64,000 bases of DNA from Bufo bufo (Eukaryota; Chordata; Amphibia; Anura; Bufonidae). The notes beneath the pieces were generated by a model, which was given only the letters and a program-made list of their open reading frames with translations, searched no databases and was not told where the DNA came from. The stretch lies in contig NC_053389.1 of assembly GCF_905171765.1 (NCBI RefSeq), positions 745,613,146 to 745,677,145 on the forward strand, written 5' to 3'. The translations under genes and the position numbers were made by a program. This document shows positions 32,080 to 41,889 of the stretch, piece by piece (position 1 is the stretch's first letter; each line of letters begins with the position of its first letter).

Positions 32080-32917
32080 CAGGGGTGGACTGACCATTCG
32101 GGCATGGACCAAGGGCCTGCGGCCACTAGGGAGCCCCGTGAGAGGCTCATCCTGCAGGTCCATCAGCGGGGCAGCTGCCCCGCCAGGTCTACTGTCTACT
32201 AGTACTACTCACTATCAAAGTAGCGCAGCAGGAGGCCTGGCCATCCAGATTGAAGCCCCTGACCATGCCCCCGGACAGGAGATGGCACAGGGTGACGAGC
32301 GCGCTGCCCATGCTGCAGTCATGCTGCAGGCTGAATGGAGGAGAACTAGCGGAGGGACTGGAGTGGGGCTTACCCTCCTGTCAGCCGAGCTGTGGGCAAG
32401 GTCACTTGGGCAGCTGCAGCCATGCCTGCTGCTGTCACCCAGGCGGAGATAAGGCTGTGAAGGGGCTGTGAGCGGGCAGAGCATGACTTCACACAGGACA
32501 TGCCTCCTGGTAGCGGAGACAGGGGCGGGTGGGACAGGAGCAGGTGGATGAGGAGGACCCTGGAGCCGCATCACTGCTTTCACCTCAACACATGCCACTA
32601 CTGCTGAGCACGTCACTTCTCAGTTCTCACCACACCGTGACGTCACGGGGCTCTAGTCATACCTGCAGCAGTGAGGTCATCGTGCTGAAGAGGCTGAGGG
32701 TTCCGCTCAGTGACCGCTATCTGCCTGGAGATTGTGCCTGTAACCTGCCCAGATGATGGGGGTGATGTCTGTATGGACGGAAACAGATGAGACACAGAGA
32801 GTGGAGATGGAAGAGATAGACAGAGAAAGGGATGTATAAGATGATAGGCAGTGATAGACAGACTGATATAGATCGATAGGTGATAGATATAAAAAGAGAG
32901 ATAACAGCTAGACAGAT

Positions 32918-32948
<31 letters not shown>

Positions 32949-34185
32949 CCTTTGAAATGTAACATTTTACATATACAGACTGCTGTGTATTGGGGTCACT
33001 ATTTACACAGGGACACTCTTATGGGGGGATCTGTGGATGACACATATATAGCATAAGATGTCATCCACAGATCCCCCATAACAGGGTCATCCACAGATGC
33101 CCCCATAACAGTGCGTCATACACAGATGCCCCCATAACAGTGTGTCATCCACAGATTCCCCATAACAGTACGTCATCCACAGATCCTCTATAACAGTGTG
33201 TCATCCACAGATCCTCCATAACAGTGTCATCCACAGATCCCCCATAACAGTGTGTCATCCACAGATCCCCCATAACAGTGTCATCCACAGATCCCCTCTA
33301 TAACAGTCTCATCCACAGATCCCTATAACAGTGCATCATACACAGATGCCCCCATAACAGTGTCATCCACAGATCCCCCATAACAGTGTATCATCCACAG
33401 ATCACCCATAAGAGTGTGTCACCCACAGATCCCCCATAACAGTACGTCATCCACAGATCCTCCATAACAGTGTCATCCACAGATCCCCCATAACATTGTA
33501 TCATCCACAGATCCTCCATAACCGTGTCATCCACAGATCCCCATAACAGTGTGTCATTTACAGATCCTCCATAACAGTTTCATCCACAGATGCCCCATAT
33601 CAGTGTTATCCACAGATCCCCATAGCAGTGCCATCCACAGATCCCCCATAACAGTGTGTCATCCACAGATGCCCCCATAACAGTGTGTCATCCATAGATC
33701 CCCCATAACAGTGTGCCTGCGCACTGAGGAGAGACAGAAAGGAGGGGAAAGAATCCACGGAAGCAAGCAGAGGACAGCACAGCAGACGACTGTATAGCTT
33801 CTTTTGTAAGTAAATTGTTCTATTATAAATGTAGTTATTGTCTTTTGTTATATTCTGGCTTTTGCTTAAAGGGACAGTAAAAAATGATTTTTGTTTGATG
33901 CTTTTTGATAATAAATAAATGTAAATGTAGTGGTGCTATAATGTGGACCCCAGGGCTCTCTGATGTCCTGCAGGCTGTGCTGGCGCTGTGGCAGCACACG
34001 GTTGGCCAGGCAGCAGAAAGTCTCTGGGACTGTCATTGTGTGCTCTGGAACCAAGTGTAGGTGATGTGAGTGGCGCAATATGTTGGTGGGGCTGTGTGTG
34101 GGTGTGGCTTGAGGGTGGGCAGGGGCACAGGGGCCCCATAATCTCCTATTGCCCGGTGGCCCCATGAGTTGTCAGTCTGCCCCTG
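32080..34185. mobile_element. Non-autonomous hAT element, 2106 bp
   Basis: An exact 8-bp direct repeat GGAGTAGG flanks it (32072-32079 and 34186-34193). Ends are CAGGGGTGGACTGACC and, from the right, CAGGGGCAGACTGAC. No transposase frame; the open frames within are not protein-like. The middle carries a minisatellite. The termini differ from those of copies A-D, so it is another hAT family. Confidence 0.85.
33055..33715. repeat. 26-28-bp minisatellite inside the non-autonomous hAT
   Basis: About 25 variable units such as GTCATCCACAGATCCCCCAT followed by AACAGTGT. Unit length varies by loss of GTGT or C residues. Confidence 0.92.
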
Positions 34186-34459
34186 GGAGTAGGGGATACA
34201 GTATATAGCAATGAAGGCCCATCTGGGTGCTGCCAACTGGGTGTGGGTCCCTGCACAGCCTGCTACTGCCAGAACTGTTTGGATAGCATTAGACATTTCA
34301 GGGACACCCCTCCAACTAGTAACACCCTGTTGGACCTTTATCGTAGAATGCTGGCTATAGGCGCTATAGAATCGCTATTACACGGGGAATGCAAGTAGTT
34401 ACTAAAACAGACCTGTCAGGAGAGGTGATGGTTCCACTTTAAAGTAAAAATACAAGTAA

Positions 34460-34911
34460 GGCTACTTACTTGTTCAGCAAAAACGCTTCCCTTACTGATA
34501 ATAAAACCATCTGTATCCGTTATGAACGGATCCGGTTGTATTATCTTTAACATAGCCAAGACGGATCCGTCATGAACACCATTGAAAGTCAATGGGGGAC
34601 AGATCCATTTTCTATTGTGTCAGATTGTGTCAGAGAAAATGGATCCGTCCCCATGGACTTGCATTGTGGCTCATAACGGATCCGTCTTGCTCCACATCTC
34701 AGGACGGAAATCAAACTGCAGCATGCTGCGGTTTGCTCTCCGGTTAAAGAATGGAACGGAATGCATTTTGGAGCATTCTGCTCTGTTCAGTTACGTGTTT
34801 TCCCCATTGACAATGAATGGGGACAAAACTGAAGCGCTTTTTTGGGGGGGTATTGAGACCCTATGATGGATCTCAATACCGGAAAACATTAACACTAGTG
34901 TGAAAGTAGCC
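34460..34911. mobile_element. Harbinger-like MITE 2
   Basis: Ends GGCTACTTACTTGTTC and ACACTAGTGTGAAAGTAGCC are flanked by TAA at 34457-34459 and 34912-34914. The interior shares GGATCCGT palindromes with MITE 1 and with the copy at 50799. Confidence 0.75.
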
Positions 34912-34914
34912 TAA

Positions 34915-36230
34915 ACCTAATGTATTATGCATAGTGTAGGGTCTGAATATGGGGTCCATGATACAGGTACAGTACCTAACGAACTGAACTGCGAGAATCA
35001 CTCTATCCTGCAGGCAGGGAGTGGAGCCTCTGGGTGCAACAGCACTGCCCTCTTTGCCCTCAGGGGCTCATTTACACATAAAAGTGTCGATTTTAGACAC
35101 ATTGAGGCCACATAAAGTTTTAGGACAAAAAAAAATTACATTCACATGTTGCATGTCAGATGGATTAATGCTGATAATCTGGTGACAGATGTCCTTTCAT
35201 TTCCATGCGGTGATTATTCTTCTCAGAATAAAGGGTGCTCTGTGTAACCAATGTTAAGCAGATTCATATATTACATCATTTTGAAATCTGAAGCTTTTCA
35301 AACCTCAGTGACAAGTCCCAGAATACTTCAGTCTATTGTTGTTGTGTAAGTAAATAATATAAGAGCTTTATTTTTTTGTGTGTCGCTTCCCTCCAGAGTA
35401 AAAAGCAATGTTCTTCTCGCTCACTGTAAGAATCTGTCATTCCCATGAAATACGTCTAATTTTGAAGTCCTGAAGCTTGAGAGTCCCTCAAGACCTGGCC
35501 CTTTTCAAGTTACTAATTTGTACAGGAAAGATCAAATAACATCCCAGAGGAGTGAAGCAAAGGGTAATTTAAATTTAGTTTTAAAGATTTGCAGAGCTGT
35601 ACTTATATCATTATGGCCTGCAATTTGCAAATAAACTGGTCTCTGTGGGAGTTATTGGTAGAGAAATTGCCCATTGTTCGGCCAAATTTACAAGGATTAC
35701 ATCTCCTGGTTGAAAACCATCAAACAATTACCCGCTCGGTATTCAATCAGGCCGGTTTTGCTGCAGGACAGTAGGAGTGGAATTGTTGTGGTAAAGTGAC
35801 GGCGTCTTCTATTTAAATGCACAGGTTTTTGACTGATTACAACTATCCAGTGCTCAGGCAACCATGACGAGGAGAGAAGAATATTTCTGCACGAGAGCAG
35901 GTGGTGATGGAGATAGTCTTAAACCCATGCAGCTGGGTCCCTGCTGACTGGTGCTGAGAAATTCCTTGATAACAATCTCAGCTCCTGGCACCCAACACGC
36001 GGTATTCCAGAAATCCAGTGGAGAAAGTAACATTCATTTCCTAGTACAAAAAAATGTCTAATCTTGAAACAGACAGAAGGTGGATGGTTCTGTGGGTGTG
36101 AAGATTTTATAAGACGGCATTCGAATAATTCTGACATAATGTATCATAATGATAAACTGAGTTACAGTATGACTAAAAGCCACTCCCATACATTAACGTG
36201 TAACCGGTGTAGGGACAGTGTAGGGACAAG
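34915..36230. other. Single-copy DNA, possible conserved non-coding sequence
   Basis: No gene or transposon recognised. The part 35480-35770 is AT-rich with balanced, non-repetitive composition and contains the palindromic octamer-like ATTTGCAAAT at 35623-35632 near GGGTAATTTAAATTTAG. Such words are common in developmental enhancers, but function is speculation from sequence alone. Confidence 0.35.
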
Positions 36231-36234
36231 GTTT

Positions 36235-37195
36235 TTTTAAATATCAAAAGTGCGAGTTCGGGGACCTTTGTGAGTTCGGGAACCCAGACCCGAACCCAGA
36301 CTTTTTCACTGAAGTCCGGGTTCGGGTTTGGGTTCGGTGTTTAGGTGATTTTATTATTTTCCGTTATAACATGGTTATATCGGAAAATAATAGCATTATT
36401 AAGGGCTTGTTCACATCACCGTTGTGTATTCCGTTATGGCTTTCCGTTATAACCTGGTTATAATGGAAACTAACGGAATCCATAAGACGGAAATCAAAAC
36501 GGAAACCTTTAGAGGCATTCCGTTTTGATCCGTCGTAATAGAAGTCTATGGTCAAGCATAACGGGTCTGTCTGTCGACAGAACTTTGTTTTCCGTCCAGC
36601 ATTACGGAAACCAGACAGATCCGTTATGCTTGACCATAGACTTCTATTATGATGGATCAAAACGGAATGCCTCTAAAGGTTTCCGTTTTGATTTCCATCT
36701 TATGGATTCCGTTAGTTTCCGTTATAACCATGTTATAACGGAAAGCCATAACGGAGATGTGAACAAGCCCTAAGACAGAATGCAAAACAATATGGCCATT
36801 TAGGGGTTAAAAAACAACCACAATTCACCTCATCAACTTGATTGTGCTGATTCTTCTATCTTCACTGAACAGGACTTGTCTCAGGACCTGCGTTGTGCGC
36901 GATGACGTCACCGCGCTCTCCCACATGGTGGCATCATCACGCATATCGCAGTTCCTTTGCCAGTTTCTGTTCAGTGAAAATAGAAGATGCTGCTGCAGCG
37001 TGGTCAAGTGGATGAGGCTAGTTTTTTTTTTAGTTTTTTAGTTTTTTTTTAAACCCTAAATAGCCATATTGTTTTGCATTCTGTCTGGAGAATATTATTA
37101 TTTTCCGATATAACCATGTTATAACAGAAAATAATAAAGTGAAAATAATAAAGTGAAGTTTGGCTCCCTGCCGAACCCGAACTTCCATGGGCTCG
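36235..37195. mobile_element. Non-autonomous element with hAT-like edges and foldback core
   Basis: Both edges carry GTTCGGG / CCCGAAC motifs like the hAT copies (CCGGGTTCGGGTTTGGGTTC at left, CTGCCGAACCCGAACTTCC at right), and the right edge reads GGGCTCGCTCATCCCTA, close to the end of copy B. The core has paired hairpins built from ATTATTTTCCGTTATAACAT. A MITE (36403-36770) sits in the left part. I could not fix the left end or a target duplication. Confidence 0.5.
36403..36770. mobile_element. Harbinger-like MITE 3
   Basis: Ends GGGCTTGTTCACATC / GATGTGAACAAGCCC are flanked by TAA (36400-36402 and 36771-36773). The whole 368 bp is close to an inverted repeat, with AGACTTCTATTATGA-like blocks on each side of a central region near 36580. 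Confidence 0.8.
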
Positions 37196-37200
37196 CTCAT

Positions 37201-37203
<3 letters not shown>

Positions 37204-37241
<38 letters not shown>
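37204..37241. repeat. (TA)n microsatellite
   Basis: About 19 TA units directly after the end of the preceding element. Confidence 0.97.
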
Positions 37242-37242
<1 letters not shown>

Positions 37243-38306
37243 TCTATTAGAGAAATATTTTATTTTGAAATAGAAAGTAGGGTGTAAATTGTCTTCTCTA
37301 ATTGTTTCCCAGAAGAGTCTGTCTTCAGTCTTCAGTTCTACTGAGCGCTGAAGACGCCTGTGCGTAACAAGTCGGGTAGGCAGGGAAATGGCCAGTGATA
37401 GTAAGGGCACATGTACATACTGTTTCAGGGACTGGGGGCTGACAAGAGATAGCTGGAAGACTCTGCATGTTACACACATGCGTCTTCAGCCCTCAGTAGA
37501 ACTGAAGATAGGTTCTCCTTAGCAATGCTGTTAGAGGTTTTGCTAAGAAGACTCTTTAAGCCCTGTTTTCTACTACAAAAAACATCTTAACCTAATAAAC
37601 TATATTATAAAAATGTTCAATAGCCCAGTCCCTACATTATATTAAAAATAAAGTGAAAAAACAGCTATCAGCGACTTGAAATATGCAGAGGAGAGGCCGG
37701 ATAAATACCAATGCATGCATCAGTTTTCGTCCAGCCGCTTGTCAGGATATTTGCCGGATAGCACCCGAATCTCTGCTGGTCCCCATTACAGTGAATGAGT
37801 CTGGACGGTATCTAGGCAGTGCGTGGTAGCGCTCAGTATTCACGGATCCGGCGCGCTGTTCCTGACTCGAAAAGCCTGCCAGATCTGTTTTAGTGCAGAT
37901 GTGAAACAGGCCTTACTCCTCTTTTACGGCAGGCGACATAACCTTTTTTTTTAATCCATTTTTATTTTCTGATTGCAGATTTATTTATTCTATTTCCTGA
38001 ACATGATTATGGGGGCGTCCGTCTTGTTGGAGCTGTTCTTAACAGCATTTAAAAAGTAAATAAAAAATTGCTTTACATCAGTCCCATGGGCCATAGAAAT
38101 AATGGACAGGAGAGGAGAACATTGACTTCTATGAAAGAGCTTTCTGGGTATGCTCTGTGCCCTGTGCAGAGGTCACTGTACAAGGAAAGAATAGATAAGC
38201 TTCATCTATTATGAATATTATCTGCGTATATAGGTGCTATCTGTCATTCTAAACCTGCATGTAATGATAAGGAAATAACTGCAGTAAATTGATCTGTACA
38301 GACTAA
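37242..38306. other. Gene-free stretch with inverted repeats and a MITE end
   Basis: Inverted words CTTCAGTTCTACTGAG near 37328 and CTCAGTAGAACTGAAG near 37492 suggest a foldback of about 180 bp. A MITE right end, GATGTGAAACAGGCC followed by TTA (37913-37915), closes an element of unclear start near 37690 containing GGATCCGG blocks. Nothing else recognised. Confidence 0.5.
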
Positions 38307-39248
38307 GGCCCCTTTCACATGGGCGAGTATTCCGCGCGGATGCGATGCATGAGTTGAACGCATTGCACCCGCACTGAATCCTGACCCATTCATTTCTATG
38401 GGGCTGTGCACACGAGCGGTGATTTTCACGCATCACTTGTGCGTTGCGTGAAAATCGCAGCATGCTCCTCCGTTTTTCACGTAACGCAGGCTCCATAGAA
38501 ATGAATGGGGTTGCGTGAAAATCGCAAGCATCTGCAAGCAAGTGCGGATGCGGTGCGATTTTCACGCACGGTTGCTAGGAGACGATTGGGATGGGGACCC
38601 GATCATTATTATTTTCCCTTATAACATGGTTATAAGGGAAAATAATAGCATTCTGAATACAGAATGCATAGTAAAATAGGGCTGGAGGGGTTAAAAAAAA
38701 AATAATAATAATTTAACTCACCTTAATCCACTTGCTCGCGCAGCCCGGCATCTCTCCTGACTTCTTTTTTGCTGTGTGCAGGAAAAGGACCTGTGGTGAC
38801 GTCACTCCGGTCATCACATGGTCCATCACATGATCTTTTACCATGGTGATGGATCATGTGATGGACCATGTCATGACCGGAGTGATGTCACCACAGGTCC
38901 TTTTCCTGCACACAGCAAAAAAGAAGAGAGAAGGAGATGCCAGGCTGCGCGAGCAAGTGGATTAAGGTGAGTTACATTTTTATTTTTTATTTTTTTTAAC
39001 CCCTCCAGCCCTATTGTACTATGCATTCTGTATTAAGAATGCTATTATTTTCCCTTATAACCATGTTATAAGGGAAAATAATACAATCTACAGAACACCG
39101 ATCCCAAGCGGTTTGGGTACCAGACATGCGCAATTTTTCTCACGCGAGTGCAAAACGCATTACAATATTTTGCACTCGCGCGGAAAAATCGTGCATGTTC
39201 CCGCAACGCACCCGCACCTTTTCCCGCAGCGCCCGTGTGAAAGAGGCC
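38307..39248. mobile_element. Harbinger-like MITE 4 with nested palindrome
   Basis: Ends GGCCCCTTTCACATGGGCG / CGCCCGTGTGAAAGAGGCC are flanked by TAA (38304-38306 and 39249-39251). The outer parts contain GATTTTCACGCA and ACGCAACG blocks in inverted pairs. The centre (38608-39082) is a separate palindrome related to the core of the element at 36235-37195. Confidence 0.8.
38608..39082. repeat. 475-bp near-perfect palindrome (foldback element)
   Basis: The outer 80 bp of the two arms match with only about two differences, and inner parts such as GTCCATCACATGATC (38821) pair with GATCATGTGATGGAC (38852). The loop is about 16 bp at 38836-38851. Each arm tip itself holds a hairpin, TTCCCTTATAACATGGTTAT. 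Strong cruciform or hairpin potential. Confidence 0.93.
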
Positions 39249-39251
39249 TAA

Positions 39252-40047
39252 GAAGTGGCACCTATTATTAGGTTTAGTGGCCAGTGTGAAAACTGCAGCA
39301 TTTCATGTATTTTGTTTAATATAGATATTGACAAATAAAAATAATATATATATATTTTTGAAATATGTTAAACAATAGGTCATTTTCGGATGACACATTC
39401 CATTTAAGTCTTCTTCTTTGCCTCTACAGATGATGTGGAGATATATATATACTGATATAAATATAAAAAATAAACTCTTTTTGTAGCCAGGCTCTGCAAT
39501 GGCTATTAAAGGATGGTTCTGCATAAAGACACTGATTGTCAGGAAAATTACCATCTAAGCTGCCACAATAGAAACAGGAAAGAGTACAGAGGGATGTTTA
39601 TTGCAAAGTTACACAAATTGGCGTGCACATTTTATCTTATCTGACTCTGAACATTGCTGGCACACTCCTGCCTGTTTATGTGAAGCAATATGGCCCTCTC
39701 GGCTCTACTTATCCCTGATAGGTACATGTATTTCAATATTAATACAATGGCGCTATGAAACATCCCTCTACTTTGCGCATGTAAATGTAACCTTTTTTGC
39801 TAATGATAATGACAAGATCGCCTTTATCTTATCTTTCTGTCTGGAATAGGGCAGGCAAGGGGAACACAATATGTACCCTTTAGCTGCCAGACACCGGCTT
39901 TTCTTGTCGTGATCACAGATTAAACATGTTTTCTCCAAAACACTGACCTTTACATATGAGAATATAGAAGATAAATGAATACTGTAATGTCACGTCACAC
40001 ATACACTTAGATATGGATCATTTGGTAGATGGTGACCATCCAGTGGC
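39252..40047. other. Presumed host intron, no gene seen
   Basis: AT-rich sequence with no recognised element except short TATA runs near 39340-39450. It would be intronic if the exon at 40054-40240 is real. Confidence 0.4.
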
Positions 40048-40053
40048 ACTAAC

Positions 40054-40240
40054 CTCATTAAGAATGCGTCTCTGGCATCGCTAACACCCAAATAGGTTCT
40101 AATGAGCCTCATGCAATGCTCCATCTGCTTGTCTACTGGGCCTATGCATGGCCAAAATTGTTTGTCGAAATAATGAGTTAAGAGCTTTACAAACATGGGG
40201 CCATTTACGTGACCAGCATATGTTGTCAGTATATTATGTT
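40054..40240 (-). CDS. Candidate internal exon of an unrecognised host gene
   Basis: Minus-strand open stretch bounded by a strong acceptor (TTTTATCCCTTAG ending at 40241, after a long pyrimidine-rich tract) and a donor GAG/GTTAGT (intron starting at 40053). The exon is 187 bp, starting with two bases of a split codon. It encodes about 62 residues with balanced, globular composition, including TTYAGHVNGPMFVKLLTHYF and RLIRTYLGVSDARDAFLM. Codon use is mixed and no repeat matches it elsewhere in the window. I do not recognise the protein. A Tc1 relic lies only about 40 bp upstream of the acceptor. If real, the window is intronic to a minus-strand gene. It could also be a chance open frame or a decayed transposon exon. 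Confidence 0.5.
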
Positions 40241-40280
40241 CTAAGGGATAAAAACATAAAGAAAAAATAACATTACTCAC

Positions 40281-40987
40281 CCTTTCAATTTTCCGCTACT
40301 TGTGTGCTGCAGTTCTGGTCCCCGCCACTCCAGTACTGCAGCAATCCATTTGAATGTCTCAACAGAAATCGAGACTCATCAGACCAGGCAACATTTTTCC
40401 AGTCTTCAACAGTCCAATTTTGGTGAGCTCGTGCAAATTGTAGCCTCTTTTTCCTATTTGTAGTGGAGATGAGTGGTACCCGGTGGGGTCTTCTGCTGTT
40501 GTAGCCCATCCGCCTCAAGGTTGTGCGTGTTGTGGCTTCACAAATGCTTTGCTGCATACCTCGGTTGTAACGAGTGGTTATTTCAGTCAACGTTGCTCTT
40601 CTATCAGCTTGAATCAGTCGGCCCATTCTCCTCTGACCTCTAGCATCCACAAGGCATTTTTGCCCACAGGACTGCCGCATATTGGATGTTTTTCCCTTTT
40701 CACACCATTCTTTGTAAACCCTAGAAATGGTTGTGCGTGAAAATCCCAGTAACTGAGCAGATTGTGAAATACTCAGACCGGCCCGTCTGGAACCAACAAC
40801 CATGCCACGCTCAAAATTGCTTAAATCACCTTTCTTTCCCATTCTGACATTCAGTTTGGAGTTCAGGAGATTGTCTTGACCAGGACCACAACCCTAAATG
40901 CATTGAAGCAACTGCCATGTGATTGGTTGACTAGATAATTGCATTAATGAGAAATAGAACAGGTGTTCCTAATAATTCTTTAGGTGA

Positions 40988-40990
<3 letters not shown>
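40281..40990 (-). mobile_element. Tc1/mariner element, 3'-truncated
   Basis: The right end AACAGGTGTTCCTAATAATT followed by CTTTAGGTGAGTG abuts a TA run at 40991, as expected for Tc1-type insertion at TA. The transposase gene follows on the minus strand and breaks off near 40285; the left end is missing. Confidence 0.82.
40285..40842 (-). pseudogene. Tc1-like transposase, N-terminal part
   Basis: 185-codon frame covering the paired-like DNA-binding region and the start of the catalytic domain. The first helix-turn-helix includes LSISQSAQLLGFSRTTISRV. A GRPR-like linker region is not clear; the second DNA-binding part includes TLTEITTRYNRG and RRMGYNSRRPHRVPLIS. The first catalytic aspartate is in VAWSDESRF. 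After LLRHSNG the similarity is lost and the frame ends, so the second aspartate, the third acidic residue and the C-terminus are absent. Full Tc1 transposases are about 340 aa. Non-functional. Confidence 0.88.

Positions 40991-41062
<72 letters not shown>
40990..41062. repeat. (TA)n(GA)n microsatellite
   Basis: About 20 TA units (to 41030) followed by about 16 GA units, at the Tc1 insertion edge. Confidence 0.97.
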
Positions 41063-41065
<3 letters not shown>

Positions 41066-41066
41066 T

Positions 41067-41515
41067 GACAGATCTCACACAAGTTAGAGGCAAGGAAGGG
41101 GTGGATAGTATGGTCTACACCCCTATTGCTCCACAGGTGAGACCAGCTGGAGGTACTTAGGCTGGCATAAAGCACCTCCCAGGGTGTTAGTAAGGGGGGA
41201 GTGTGTTACCCGTGGACAGAGGCCTGGAGGCTCCGGGAGTGTGGTCTCAGCCGGGCAAGGCTGAGGGACCACGAGGCTGGGTGGTAGCCAGGAGTTGGAG
41301 GATGCAGCATTGGCTGGGAAAGACACATCGGTTCACAGGGTGTGAACTGTACCTAATAGGTGAGTCAGGGACGTTAATGTATTAGTAAGAGCCTGGACGG
41401 GCGAGTGTTAATTGTTTTATTGTTCTGCTTTTGCTGGTGTGCCACAATAAATGCACTGTTTGGACCTTAAACCTGGTTTCCTGAAGCCGTATCTATGAGG
41501 ATGATCCCCTGAAAA
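41067..41515 (+). other. Possible solo LTR-like segment
   Basis: A GC-rich block without coding sequence that ends with AATAAA (41446-41451) followed by GGACCTTAAACCTGGTTTCC, the kind of 3' part seen in retroelement LTRs. I see no paired LTR, clear ends or target duplication, so this is only a suggestion. Confidence 0.3.
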
Positions 41516-41889
41516 AAAGCTAACCCGCACAAAAAATAAATAAATATATATATATATATACACACATACACACAGTATATATATTATATATAAATATTTA
41601 GATACAGATACAGATATAAAAACAATAGATAGGTGCCTTAGGTGCCCATAGAAATCAATCAGATTCCACCTTTCATTTTCCAAAGTAGCTGTCAAAAATG
41701 AAAGGTGAAATCTGTTGCTGTGGGTGACTAACCCAGTTCTACTTTACACCAGTTTGATAAATTACCCCAAAGGTCCCTATAGTGTCTAAAGCAATTATAA
41801 TGTCCCCTAGAGTGCCCCCAGTAATTATTACACCCTATATTGTGCTCCAGGTAATAATGCGTGTATAGTGTCCCCAAAAATAATGTCCC
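41516..41889. other. TA-rich microsatellites and a short foldback
   Basis: TA/CA runs at 41540-41600. At about 41665-41715, CACCTTTCATTTT and AAAATGAAAGGTG form inverted arms. No gene. Confidence 0.55.

Noticed and set aside
32215..32616. Proline-rich 133-codon minus-strand frame in the non-autonomous hAT
   Set aside because: Low-complexity composition in GC-rich DNA, no domain, no splice or promoter context.
39990..40280. Reading 39990-40280 as the C-terminal half of the Tc1 transposase
   Set aside because: The translation shares no Tc1 motifs (no second catalytic aspartate region); splice-like edges fit an unrelated exon better.
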